Part shown: positions 23,841-31,279 of the stretch, one piece after another
Layout: each line of letters opens with the position of its first letter
Numbering within the stretch: the stretch's first letter is position 1
DNA from: a virus
Length of the DNA stretch: 37,276 bases
Virus record (IMG/VR): IMGVR_UViG_3300039106_000139
Location: 1-37,276 of that record
Strand: one strand, 5' to 3'
Notes under the pieces: generated by a model
The model's input: the letters and a program-made list of their open reading frames with translations, nothing else
Told to the model about the DNA's origin: nothing
Databases searched by the model: none
Made by a program: the position numbers and the translations under genes

Positions 23841-24467
23841 ATGACATTCTCTCTAGTAAACTTACCTTCAGTCACAACATTATCAACCGCTTTACGTGCG
23901 TTAGAACAAGATGTACCCGCCGCAGGTGTTGCCATTCTAAAAATGGACAAAACCGGGCACTGGGTGTTTGGTGCAGATCAAACAGAAGTTGAAGATGACG
24001 CAACATGGGCAATCAATCCGTTCTCTTTCGTGCATGGCTTTATCGCATGGGGTGACGGTGAAGTATTAGGCGAAAAGATGGTATCCGTATCATCACCATT
24101 GCCTGAACTTGAAGTCGCGCCGCCTAACGCTAAACGTGGTTGGGAAACGCAAGTCGGTATGTCACTCAAATGCTTATCAGGTGAAGACAAAGGTTTAGAG
24201 GCTCGCTTCTCTACCACTTCAGTCGGTGGCAAACGTGCTGTACAGGCGTTAGCAGTCGCAATCGCAACACAAGTAGATGCAAATCAAACTAAGCCAGTAC
24301 CCGTTATCACATTAGGTAAAGAGCATTACCAACATAAAGCGTATGGTCGTATCTTTACCCCCGTCTTTGATATTAAAGAATGGGTGTCAATGGATGGTGG
24401 TGAAGCCCCTGAAGCAGAAGCTGAAGAAGCGCCTGCTGGTGGCAGACGTAGACGTGCAGTAGCATAA
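23841..24467 (+). CDS. replication-associated protein, possible ssDNA-binding
   Basis: A 208-residue protein in the position usually taken by ssDNA-binding-type proteins (such as DUF2815) in phages with DUF2800 and Pol A genes. It has KMDKTGHWVFGADQTEVEDD, WAINPFSFVHGFIAWGDGEVLGE, GLEARFSTTSVGGKRAV and KAYGRIFTPVFDIKEWVSM, a pattern conserved in phage proteins beside Pol A. The C-terminus is acidic then basic (EAEEAPAGGRRRRAVA), unlike the purely acidic tail of classical SSB. Binding of single-stranded DNA is inference from place and fold-like pattern. It overlaps the polymerase start by one base. Confidence 0.65.
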   Translation: MTFSLVNLPSVTTLSTALRALEQDVPAAGVAILKMDKTGHWVFGADQTEVEDDATWAINPFSFVHGFIAWGDGEVLGEKMVSVSSPLPELEVAPPNAKRGWETQVGMSLKCLSGEDKGLEARFSTTSVGGKRAVQALAVAIATQVDANQTKPVPVITLGKEHYQHKAYGRIFTPVFDIKEWVSMDGGEAPEAEAEEAPAGGRRRRAVA

Positions 24468-26404
24468 TGATACTGTGGGTTGATTTTGAAACCCGTAGCC
24501 ACTGCGACCTAATCAGTCGTGGTGGTTATAACTACGCGCAAGACGCAAGCACTGAGGTGTTATGTATGTCTTATGCGTTTGACGATGGTGACGTTACTAC
24601 ATGGACACCTGACCAACCGTTCCCTGATGAAGTACGCAACTTCACAGGGCAGATACGCGCTCATAATGCTGCGTTTGAACGGCTAATCTTTTGGTATGTG
24701 TTACAGATTAACTTTGACCTAACCCAATTCTATTGCACCGCTACTCAGGCGCGTGCTAACTGCTTGCCTGCATCACTAGAGGACATAGGGCGAGCCTTAT
24801 CCAGTAATATGCGTAAAGACCACAGAGGCAAGCAACTTATCCGCCTCATGTGCATACCGCCCTTCAGCACTGACCCTAAGCTCATGGCTGAGATGATTGA
24901 GTATTGCGAGCAAGACGTTAAGGTCATGCGGACTATCTCAGGCGCGATGCGTCAGCTATCCGATGACGAGCTGGCTGACTACCATGTGAGTGAGCGCATC
25001 AACGACAGAGGCATACTAATAGACGTGCCACTAGCTAAGAGTGCTATCCAATATGCAAGCGCGGAGCTAGAAGAAATACAAGCGCTAGTGGCTGACATTA
25101 CGCAAGGTGAGATTACAAGCGTTAGATCGCCTAAGATGCGTCAATGGGTGCAAGACCGCGTAGGTGAAGAAGCACTCAAGCTCATGTGGAACGGTGAGAA
25201 GTATTCAATAGACAAGACAGTCAGGGCTAACTTGTTAGCACTGGCGGAGGAAAACCCTGATGAAGTACCGAATGAAGTCGCGGATGTTATCCAATCCGCC
25301 GATGATTTATGGGCGAGTTCGGTTGCGAAGTTCAACCGACTATCTCAGCTTGCTGACGAAGAAGATTACCGCCTCAGAGGGGCGTTTGTCTTTGCAGGCG
25401 GTAGCGCTACTGGCCGCGCGGCTAGTTACGGAGCGCAGATTCACAACCTTACGCGTAAGTGTGCTAAAGACCCTGCGGAAGTAAGGCAGGCGATGGTGCG
25501 CGGTCACTCTATCGTACCTAAGTTTGGCAGACGCATTACCGATGTGCTTAAAGGTATGTTGCGCCCTGCGATTATTCCTCCGCCTGGCGAGGTTTTAATT
25601 GTTGCGGATTGGGCGGGCATTGAGGCAAGAGTAAACCCTTGGATGTCCTTAGAGCGTGGCTCAGAAGCTAAATTAGATATATTCCGCACAGGTGGCGATG
25701 TATATGTCGCTAATGCGATGGCTACATTTAATTGTACTAAAGAAGCCGTAACGCCTGACCTTAGACAGCGGGGTAAAATTCAAGAACTCGCGCTAGGTTT
25801 TTTAGGTGGGCTAGGCGCGTTTGCAGCGATGGCGCGTATATACAATATCCAGTTACCTGAATCTGAAGCTAAACGCATGGTAGACGGGTGGCGTAAGGCT
25901 AACCCTTGGGCTATCCCGTATGGGCAAGCAGCGGAAACTGCATACCGTAGGGCGTTACGCAATAAAGGTAAAGAGTTCACGGCAGGGCGTTGTGTATTTA
26001 TGTATGACGGCGTTCACCTATGGTATTCGCTACCTTCAGGTAGGATTTTATGCTATCCGTATGCTAAGTTTGAAGGGGATGATGTCACGTATGTGAAAGC
26101 ATCATGGAAACCTGCGGCGGATGCGAAAGAATGGCCTAGAGCGCGGTTATGGCGAGGGCTTTTTATTGAAAATGCGTGTCAAGCAACAGCTAACGATATT
26201 CTTAGACATTCATTACGTATATTAGATGCGGAAGGCTACGCTATTACAGCGCATATTCACGATGAAATTATCGTGCAATGCCCTGCTAATCAGGCTGAAG
26301 CAGTAATGGCTAGAATGACTGAAGTTATGTGTACGCCACCTGATTGGGCGGCAGGGCTACCTTTAGATGTTGAGATAAAAAGTCATACTAGATACGGAAA
26401 ATAA
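24467..26404 (+). CDS. DNA polymerase, family A with 3'-5' exonuclease
   Basis: A 645-residue replicative polymerase. The exonuclease domain begins with D6-F-E8 (motif Exo I) and later DVKVMRTI-type residues. The polymerase motifs are A at ADWAGIEAR (D381), B at RQRGKIQELALGFLGGLGAF (K437) and C at HIHDEI (H598, D599, E600). There is no 5'-3' exonuclease domain, as usual for phage replicative Pol A enzymes. The region before motif A is shorter than in bacterial Pol I. It is coupled to the upstream gene and followed by an HNH endonuclease insertion. It probably works with the primase-helicase at 26999 and possibly the clamp at 29741. Confidence 0.95.
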   Translation: MILWVDFETRSHCDLISRGGYNYAQDASTEVLCMSYAFDDGDVTTWTPDQPFPDEVRNFTGQIRAHNAAFERLIFWYVLQINFDLTQFYCTATQARANCLPASLEDIGRALSSNMRKDHRGKQLIRLMCIPPFSTDPKLMAEMIEYCEQDVKVMRTISGAMRQLSDDELADYHVSERINDRGILIDVPLAKSAIQYASAELEEIQALVADITQGEITSVRSPKMRQWVQDRVGEEALKLMWNGEKYSIDKTVRANLLALAEENPDEVPNEVADVIQSADDLWASSVAKFNRLSQLADEEDYRLRGAFVFAGGSATGRAASYGAQIHNLTRKCAKDPAEVRQAMVRGHSIVPKFGRRITDVLKGMLRPAIIPPPGEVLIVADWAGIEARVNPWMSLERGSEAKLDIFRTGGDVYVANAMATFNCTKEAVTPDLRQRGKIQELALGFLGGLGAFAAMARIYNIQLPESEAKRMVDGWRKANPWAIPYGQAAETAYRRALRNKGKEFTAGRCVFMYDGVHLWYSLPSGRILCYPYAKFEGDDVTYVKASWKPAADAKEWPRARLWRGLFIENACQATANDILRHSLRILDAEGYAITAHIHDEIIVQCPANQAEAVMARMTEVMCTPPDWAAGLPLDVEIKSHTRYGK

Positions 26405-26516
26405 GCATATAATATTTCAAACACGGATAGCTTAGGAGTCATGACCTAAGTAAAAAGCGAACCCTCCCGCCTTCCGTTGTTTTCTTTTGTGAGGGGTAAC
26501 GAGAGGGGTAAAACTC
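26405..26516 (+). promoter_or_regulatory. structured leader before the homing endonuclease
   Basis: This 112-base gap between polymerase and HNH genes has several possible RNA stems. CTTAGGAGTCATGACCTAAG (26431-26450) pairs CTTAGG with CCTAAG around an 8-base loop. ACGGA and TCCGT flank it, and CCCTC can pair with a GAGGG further on that is near the HNH ribosome site (GAGAGGGG). TATAAT at 26408 looks like a -10 but lacks a matching -35. Stems that hide a ribosome site are known for phage homing endonucleases; I see no complete group I intron core. Confidence 0.4.
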
Positions 26517-27002
26517 ATGAATCAACAAAGGCTTAAAGAGCTACTCAATTACGACCCTGTTACGGGCGTATTCACAAATACAGACCGTAGAAGTACGTCT
26601 GCTAGACCTTATCAAATTGCAGGTTCTTTGACAGACAAAGGGTATTTAACCACTTGGCTTGATAATAGACATTATAGGTTACATAGATTGGCGTGGTTGT
26701 ACGTATATGGATTTTGGCCTACTAAAAATTTAGACCATATAAATCAAGTTAAGTCAGATAACAGAATACTTAACTTGCGCGAAGCTACACCATCTGAAAA
26801 TATGCAAAATGTATCTAACTTTAGCCACAATACAAGCGGGCATAAGGGAGTTACATGGCATAAACAAGCAGGAAAATGGAACGCAAAAATAAAAATTAAC
26901 GGGCGCAATATTTCAATGGGTGTTTTTGATGATATTAATCAAGCCATAGCTGCGCGACAATTAGGTGAAACTATCTATCATACTCATGGGGTATCAGCAT
27001 GA
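26517..27002 (+). CDS. HNH homing endonuclease with AP2 domain
   Basis: A 161-residue homing endonuclease. Residues about 56-100 carry the HNH motif (LHRLAWLYVYGFWP, then NLDHINQVKSDNRILNLREAT with the D-H and N positions). Residues about 107-155 are an AP2-type DNA-binding domain (GHKGVTWHKQAGKWNAKIKI, then GVFDDINQAIAAR). These proteins spread by cutting alleles without the insertion. The polymerase gene upstream is intact and the primase gene starts in the stop of this one (ATGA), so the element is free-standing between the two genes, perhaps an invader of this junction. Confidence 0.9.
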   Translation: MNQQRLKELLNYDPVTGVFTNTDRRSTSARPYQIAGSLTDKGYLTTWLDNRHYRLHRLAWLYVYGFWPTKNLDHINQVKSDNRILNLREATPSENMQNVSNFSHNTSGHKGVTWHKQAGKWNAKIKINGRNISMGVFDDINQAIAARQLGETIYHTHGVSA

Positions 27003-29287
27003 CTAGCTTTATTGATTTCTTAACAAACCTTGCGCCAACTGGCGAAACTTCTTTAATCGTAAAACAAAAACCTACAAATCAATTTCATGCCGATGGGACT
27101 CAAAAATGCTCATGGCCTGCCTATCTGCCCACCACTAAGATTAAGAAGGGTGAATCTTGGTACGGTAACACCGCCTCTTTTATCCTAGACCGCTTTATAG
27201 ACGGGCGTGTGTCTGCCAGTTCAGCTAATTGCGAGTACGTGTTAGTCATGGTGCTGGATGATGTGGGCGACCCTGAGAAAGCCCCTAACATTTCACCGCT
27301 ACCGCCTACATGGATTATGGAAACGTCAGAGGGTTCATTCCAGTGGGGTTACGTGTTCAGTGAGCAACCGACTAAGGGCGACTTCACTGCCGCCATCACT
27401 GCGATTGCCGATGCGGGTTATACTGATAAAGGCGCGACTAACGCAGTACGCAATTTTAGACTACCTGGTTCAGTCAATATCAAGCCTAATCGTAATAATT
27501 TTGCCAGTGTGCTAGTGGAGTTCCATCCTGAGCGTGAGTACACGCTACCTGAGATATGTTCTGCCCTTAATGTAACGCCTGCCGAGGCTAATACCGCGCA
27601 TATACGCAACACATTACTAGCCGACACGGGCGCAGATGATGTCCTAGCGTGGTTGAATGAGCAAAAGCTAGTATTATCTAACGTGAACGCTGAAGGATGG
27701 GTGAGCGTGGTGTGTCCTAATCATGCTAGTCATAGCGATAACAACCCTGACGCTCGCTATAAGCCCGTAGACCGTTCGTTTTGTTGTTATCATTCTCATT
27801 GTACAGGCCTAGACAGTAAGACCTTCTTAACATGGGTGGCTGAGAACGGTGGCCCTAAGCATACTCACGGACTGCGTGACGAGCTGTTAGCTGAGGTGAT
27901 GACTAACACCTTATCTAAACTCACGCCTTCTGATATGTTCTCGCATGATGCTGAGGCCGTGATTGCTGAGGTAGAGCGTAAAGAGCTGGGTCGTGTAGAG
28001 AAGTCGGCATGGTATGAGCGTTTTGCTTACGTGCAGGATGACGAGGCCTATTTTGATATGCAGGATAGGCGCGAGATTAGTCGCAGTACGTTTAACGCGC
28101 TATTCCGTCATATAGATTGCAAGTCTATACACTCAGGCGCTCGCGTGTTACCGTCAGTTTGCTTTGACGAAAATCGTCAAGCGATGGGCGCTAAGGCGTT
28201 AGTCGGTATCACTTACGCGGCGGGCGATAGTGTGCTATGCACCCGTGATGGTGATGTATACGGTAACAGGTGGCGTGACGCTAGACCTAAAGACCTTGTG
28301 GCAGGCAATATAACTCAATGGCTAGACCATGCGCGATTATTAGTGCCTGACGAGCGTGAGCTTAATCACATTTTTGACGTGATGGCCTTTAAGGTACAAA
28401 ATCCTAAGGTTAAAATCAATCACGCTATCCTACATGGTGGCGATGAGGGTTGCGGTAAAGACACGCTTTACGCGCCGTTCTTATGGGCGGTGTGTGGCCC
28501 TAATGCTAAAAATCGTGGCATTATGGATAACGATAGCATTAGCTCTCAATGGGGCTATCAATTAGAGAGCGAAGTTTTAATCATTAACGAACTAAAAGAG
28601 CCTGACGCTGCGGCTAGACGTGCGTTAGCTAACAAGCTAAAGCCTATTATCGCCGCGCCGCCTGAGATGTTACCGATTAACCGTAAGGGCTTACATCCCT
28701 ATGACATGGTCAATCGTGTGCTAGTGCTTGCCTTTAGTAACGATCCTGTGCCAATTTCGTTAGCTAGTCAGGATAGGCGTTGGTTCTGCGTATGGTCGCA
28801 CGCTGGGCGTATGGATCCAAGCGAGGCTAGATCATTGTGGGCGTGGTATAATGCTGGTGGCTTTTCTGCGATTGCCTCGTGGTTGATGGCGCGCGATGTG
28901 AGCGCGTTTAACCCTAGCGCGCCGCCTATGATGACTGAATTCAAACTTAATCTAGTAGAGCAAGGTATGAGTACGGCGGAAAGTTATTTAGTTGAGATGA
29001 TGCGCGGGCGTATGGGTGAGTTTGCACGCGGTGTAGTAGGCGCACCGTTCCATTCATTATGCGATAGGCTTATGGGCGCTATGCCTTCAGGCGTGAAGGT
29101 GCCTCAAGCTGCTTTACTTCATGCCTTCAAAGAGGCGGGTTGGATTGATTGCGGGCGCCTGGCGAGTGCAGATTATATGAGTAAAAAGCATATATTCTGC
29201 GCGCCTGATATGATTTATAATAAAAAGTCAGAGTTGCGGCGTATGGTTGAAATATCTGAGCCGCCGTCATTGGTCGTGGTTAAATAG
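26999..29287 (+). CDS. primase-helicase, P4/VapE-D5-like
   Basis: A 762-residue replication protein. The N-terminal part (1-200) has primase-like features (LDRFIDGRV, NFRLPGSVNIKPNR); a zinc-finger-like segment starts at C239 (CPNHASHSD) and continues to FCCYHSHC. The C-terminal part is a superfamily 3 / VapE-like ATPase with Walker A GGDEGCGKDT (480-489), LIINELKEPD as Walker B region and DRRWFCVW. It probably loads at the origin, unwinds DNA and makes primers for Pol A. It overlaps the HNH gene by four bases and is followed by a strong hairpin at 29291. Confidence 0.85.
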   Translation: MTSFIDFLTNLAPTGETSLIVKQKPTNQFHADGTQKCSWPAYLPTTKIKKGESWYGNTASFILDRFIDGRVSASSANCEYVLVMVLDDVGDPEKAPNISPLPPTWIMETSEGSFQWGYVFSEQPTKGDFTAAITAIADAGYTDKGATNAVRNFRLPGSVNIKPNRNNFASVLVEFHPEREYTLPEICSALNVTPAEANTAHIRNTLLADTGADDVLAWLNEQKLVLSNVNAEGWVSVVCPNHASHSDNNPDARYKPVDRSFCCYHSHCTGLDSKTFLTWVAENGGPKHTHGLRDELLAEVMTNTLSKLTPSDMFSHDAEAVIAEVERKELGRVEKSAWYERFAYVQDDEAYFDMQDRREISRSTFNALFRHIDCKSIHSGARVLPSVCFDENRQAMGAKALVGITYAAGDSVLCTRDGDVYGNRWRDARPKDLVAGNITQWLDHARLLVPDERELNHIFDVMAFKVQNPKVKINHAILHGGDEGCGKDTLYAPFLWAVCGPNAKNRGIMDNDSISSQWGYQLESEVLIINELKEPDAAARRALANKLKPIIAAPPEMLPINRKGLHPYDMVNRVLVLAFSNDPVPISLASQDRRWFCVWSHAGRMDPSEARSLWAWYNAGGFSAIASWLMARDVSAFNPSAPPMMTEFKLNLVEQGMSTAESYLVEMMRGRMGEFARGVVGAPFHSLCDRLMGAMPSGVKVPQAALLHAFKEAGWIDCGRLASADYMSKKHIFCAPDMIYNKKSELRRMVEISEPPSLVVVK

Positions 29288-29290
29288 TAG

Positions 29291-29308
29291 CTGGGCCTTG
29301 CGGCCCAG
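29291..29308. terminator. GC-rich hairpin between convergent genes
   Basis: CTGGGCC and GGCCCAG form a perfect 7-bp stem with a TTGC loop four bases after the primase-helicase stop. The T-tract is weak on both sides (CTATATAT on +), so it may be a bidirectional, partly efficient terminator between the rightward replication operon and the leftward genes. Confidence 0.6.
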
Positions 29309-29380
29309 TGCTATATATCTAAGATAATCGCTATTATGGCCGCGATAATGGCCGCTAGAAGTATCAGCATAGGCTTATAC

Positions 29381-29686
29381 CTATACCTTATACAATAACG
29401 TATCTGATAGTTCGGCGTACTTGTCGGCAATATCTGATAGCTTGTCGTAACGATCGCTTAAGGCGTCAAACCTCTCATCCAGCGCCTTATAATCATCCTG
29501 GGCGCGATCTAATGCGATGCTTAAGGCTTCACTATCAGTCGGCAAGTCGTGAGCGTCTAGCGTGTTATGTAGGCGCTGCAATTCCTCGCTATCATATGTT
29601 AGCTCTATTAGACTGGCTAGCGCGTCATTCAATATAGGCGAGTAATTACGTTGCAATTCTATTTCTATACGGTCTTTTAAATTCAT
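29381..29686 (-). CDS. acidic coiled-coil protein, 101 aa
   Basis: A 101-residue acidic helical protein. I chose ATG 29686, because GGAG lies eight bases upstream; a GTG three codons earlier lacks such a site. Residues 25-95 are almost continuous helix (for example RAQDDYKALDERFDALSDRYDKL) with heptad spacing and a repeated DxxSDxxDK pattern. No cysteine or membrane segment is present. It is separated from the clamp gene upstream by a terminator-like hairpin. It may be an adaptor or clamp partner; function unknown. Confidence 0.65.
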   Translation of the reverse strand: MNLKDRIEIELQRNYSPILNDALASLIELTYDSEELQRLHNTLDAHDLPTDSEALSIALDRAQDDYKALDERFDALSDRYDKLSDIADKYAELSDTLLYKV

Positions 29687-29705
29687 GTTATACACTCCAA
29701 AAATT

Positions 29706-29732
29706 AGCGCCTGGATTATGCGGCCAGGCGCT
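29706..29732 (-). terminator. intrinsic terminator after the clamp gene
   Basis: AGCGCCTGG and CCAGGCGCT make a 9-bp perfect stem with a 9-base loop. Read on the minus strand it is followed by TAATTTTTGG, a T-rich tract, and it lies 8 bases after the clamp stop. It should end or reduce leftward transcription from the clamp gene into the coiled-coil gene. Confidence 0.75.
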
Positions 29733-29740
29733 TGTTGATA

Positions 29741-30331
29741 TTATGCTGCTGCTTGCATAGGTACTGGTAGATCCAACCAAGCTGGGCGGCTTAAAGACTG
29801 CGGTAATTCATGTTTAAACGGCATTAATACGCCTATAACATTTTCGTCGGTAAACTTTACGAGTGCAGCGCTGCCGCTATTCTGTAGTACGCTTGCCTTG
29901 CCGCCGTTTATTAGCTTGCCAATTTTGTCAAAATCAACCAGGTACTCATTATTGAATTCATTGCCTTGTATGCCGCTTACTTTTTCAGGTATCACGCGCC
30001 TAAAATCAGGAAAGACGCCTTCTGTTAGCGATCCGCTTACATTTTGGCCCATGCTGGATAGCGTAACATTATGGCCGCCTATCGTAATATCTATTGTTGG
30101 CGCCTTAGTCTTAATAGCGGCTTCAATTAGCGCGCGCGGAATTAGCGCCTTGATGCCTTCGGCTTGCTCGTTTGGTAGATTGATACATAGCAATCTATGG
30201 CCATCCGTACTGGCGGCAATAATGCCGTTTGGTGTACTCTCAAAATGTACGCCGTTTAGATAATATCTAATATCGTTTTTAGCTGCACATAATAGCAGCG
30301 CTTTTAATTCGTTTGTTTTAATAGTAAACAT
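29741..30331 (-). CDS. miniature DnaN-like sliding clamp, 196 aa
   Basis: A 196-residue protein with clear signatures of the bacterial beta clamp: RYYLNGV (22-28), STDGHRLL (41-48), a strand-rich section with IPRALIEAAI, FPDFRRVIP (107-115), NNEYLVDFDKIGKL and MPFKH (170-174), the place of the MPMRL end of DnaN. The normal clamp has about 366 residues in three domains; here most of domain I and the first half of domain III are absent. It also has a 22-residue Pro-rich tail after the usual end. It probably raises processivity of the phage polymerase or redirects clamp-binding host proteins. Start 30331 follows GGGGC and the shared 13-base leader. Confidence 0.8.
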   Translation of the reverse strand: MFTIKTNELKALLLCAAKNDIRYYLNGVHFESTPNGIIAASTDGHRLLCINLPNEQAEGIKALIPRALIEAAIKTKAPTIDITIGGHNVTLSSMGQNVSGSLTEGVFPDFRRVIPEKVSGIQGNEFNNEYLVDFDKIGKLINGGKASVLQNSGSAALVKFTDENVIGVLMPFKHELPQSLSRPAWLDLPVPMQAAA

Positions 30332-30341
30332 ATAAAGCCCC

Positions 30342-30354
30342 TTAGATTAGATTA
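30342..30354 (-). promoter_or_regulatory. shared 13-base leader element, copy 2
   Basis: On the minus strand this reads TAATCTAATCTAA, 10 bases before the clamp ATG, identical in sequence and spacing to the copy at 22689-22701. TATAAC (30356-30361 complement) just upstream could act as a -10, without a good -35. Confidence 0.55.
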
Positions 30355-30361
30355 GGTTATA

Positions 30362-30406
30362 GCTAATTAAAATTAGCCGCTATGCTTACTGGTTAGAATA
30401 AGCATA
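30362..30406. promoter_or_regulatory. two palindromes before the clamp gene
   Basis: GCTAATT-AA-AATTAGC (30362-30377) is a perfect 7-bp inverted repeat, and TATGCTTA with TAAGCATA (30381-30406, 10-base spacer) is a perfect 8-bp inverted repeat. They lie between the acidic-protein stop and the clamp start. The first would sit between -10 and -35 of a promoter with TATAAC, so it may be an operator; the second could also act as a weak terminator for the gene upstream. Confidence 0.45.
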
Positions 30407-30415
30407 ACGAAAATT

Positions 30416-30754
30416 TTAGAATTGCTGGAATAAAAACTTATTATCTGAAGTTAAACCTATGAGCGCGGTATTATCTTGCAAATAATCAGTAACAACGCCT
30501 AATAAATCAGATTCTAAATCATCTTCGTCTGATTCAATAATGTTATATTGTGATAAAACTTCATCCAGTGATAACTCGCTAAAATCGCAGCATAAAGCGA
30601 TAACATCTAAATCATATTCGCCGCCAGAAGCGTCAGAATAAAAATCCTCTAGCCAATCAAATAGCAGGCCGAGGCCTTCATAACTAAATTGATTGCCACG
30701 GCCGCAAGCATGGAAGGCGTCGCGGAATTGAGATTGATTAATTGATTGTTTCAT
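30416..30754 (-). CDS. highly acidic conserved phage protein, 112 aa
   Basis: A 112-residue protein with about 23 Asp/Glu and only about 4 Lys/Arg. It contains QFRDAFHACGRGNQFSYEGLGLLFDWLE and ELDVIALCCDFSE-like YDLDVIALCCDFSE, a pattern I recognise from a widespread phage protein family of unknown function, ending LFQQF. A very acidic small protein expressed near the early promoter could mimic DNA and block host nucleases, but this is inference. GGTG nine bases before the ATG is the ribosome site and overlaps the stop of the tiny gene upstream. Confidence 0.75.
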   Translation of the reverse strand: MKQSINQSQFRDAFHACGRGNQFSYEGLGLLFDWLEDFYSDASGGEYDLDVIALCCDFSELSLDEVLSQYNIIESDEDDLESDLLGVVTDYLQDNTALIGLTSDNKFLFQQF

Positions 30755-30767
30755 TTTGTTGTCACCT

Positions 30768-30881
30768 TTAAAGAATAATTAATAATAACATCGTTAAAAT
30801 AAAGCCAGCTGCCGCCGCATAATCCCAAAATGATAGCGGATCATGCGCGGCTTTTACGTTTTTATAGTCTTTCATAATCAT
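30768..30881 (-). CDS. tiny membrane protein, 37 aa
   Basis: A 37-residue protein (ATG 30881 or 30875, TAA 30768). The N-terminal half is soluble (KDYKNVKAAHDPLSFWDY) and the C-terminal half is a membrane helix (AAAAGFILTMLLLIIL). It starts two bases after the stop of the 27-residue gene, and its own stop is inside the ribosome site of the acidic gene, so three genes are tightly linked. Function unknown. Confidence 0.6.
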   Translation of the reverse strand: MIMKDYKNVKAAHDPLSFWDYAAAAGFILTMLLLIIL

Positions 30882-30883
30882 TT

Positions 30884-30967
30884 TTACGCGCCTAAATATA
30901 AAGAATAACAAATTAAAAAAGCATAAATAGCTAGTAAAACAAAAATCGCATTATCAAAGTATTTCAT
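30884..30967 (-). CDS. tiny membrane peptide, 27 aa
   Basis: A 27-residue peptide (ATG 30967, TAA 30884) with one hydrophobic helix (AIFVLLAIYAFLICYSLYLGA). AAAGGG eight bases before the ATG is a good ribosome site, and a leftward sigma-70 promoter lies about 46 bases upstream. It is the first gene after the promoter, which suggests high early expression. A role at the membrane, for example exclusion of other phages or host takeover, is possible. Confidence 0.55.
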   Translation of the reverse strand: MKYFDNAIFVLLAIYAFLICYSLYLGA

Positions 30968-31012
30968 TTTAAAACCCTTTCAAATTAGCGCTTAATTGCA
31001 GCGCATGAGTGA

Positions 31013-31040
31013 ATAATACGCTTATTATTATAAATGTAAA
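31013..31040 (-). promoter_or_regulatory. leftward sigma-70 promoter for early genes
   Basis: On the complement, TTTACA (31035-31040) and TATTAT (31013-31018) are separated by 16 bases. The start would be near 31006, giving a short leader before the 27-residue peptide gene. The -35 lies in one arm of the palindrome at 31034-31054. Confidence 0.7.
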
Positions 31041-31054
31041 GAACTATTTTACAT
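31034..31054. promoter_or_regulatory. operator-like inverted repeat at the leftward promoter
   Basis: ATGTAAA and TTTACAT form a perfect 7-bp inverted repeat with a 7-base centre. The left arm covers the -35 hexamer of the leftward promoter, so a dimeric regulator bound here would block or help RNA polymerase. Confidence 0.5.
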
Positions 31055-31062
31055 ATCTTGGT

Positions 31063-31279
31063 TTTATTGGCTAATTATTAATAACTTATTATTAATTTTT
31101 GGCAATAGTCAATGCCACAATGCGAGAGGGTTTTAGGGTTTATTGGCTATATTGTCATTTAACATCTATATTAAGAATAATATACTATGTAATAAAGTAT
31201 CTTACAGTCTAATAATAAACGGCACGGCAAATGCTAGCGATTATTTTGTCATGGAAATATAGCCAATATGACCAATAAA
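31063..31279. repeat. dispersed TTTATTGG motifs in both orientations
   Basis: TTTATTGG occurs at 31063 and 31139 on the plus strand and at 31272-31279 on the minus strand. The longer element at 31141-31158 and the reverse complement of 31251-31268 agree in 16 of 18 bases (TATTGGCTATATT shared). Such spaced inverted copies resemble iterons or operator sites for a replication or control protein. Confidence 0.55.

Noticed and set aside
26405-26516. Group I intron or tRNA-like element
   Set aside because: No conserved P/Q/R/S core and no cloverleaf with a TTC arm; the polymerase gene is intact on its own.
29321-29380. 19-residue hydrophobic peptide on the minus strand after the coiled-coil gene
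   Set aside because: No convincing ribosome site and the region is a short GGCC-rich gap; too little to support a gene.
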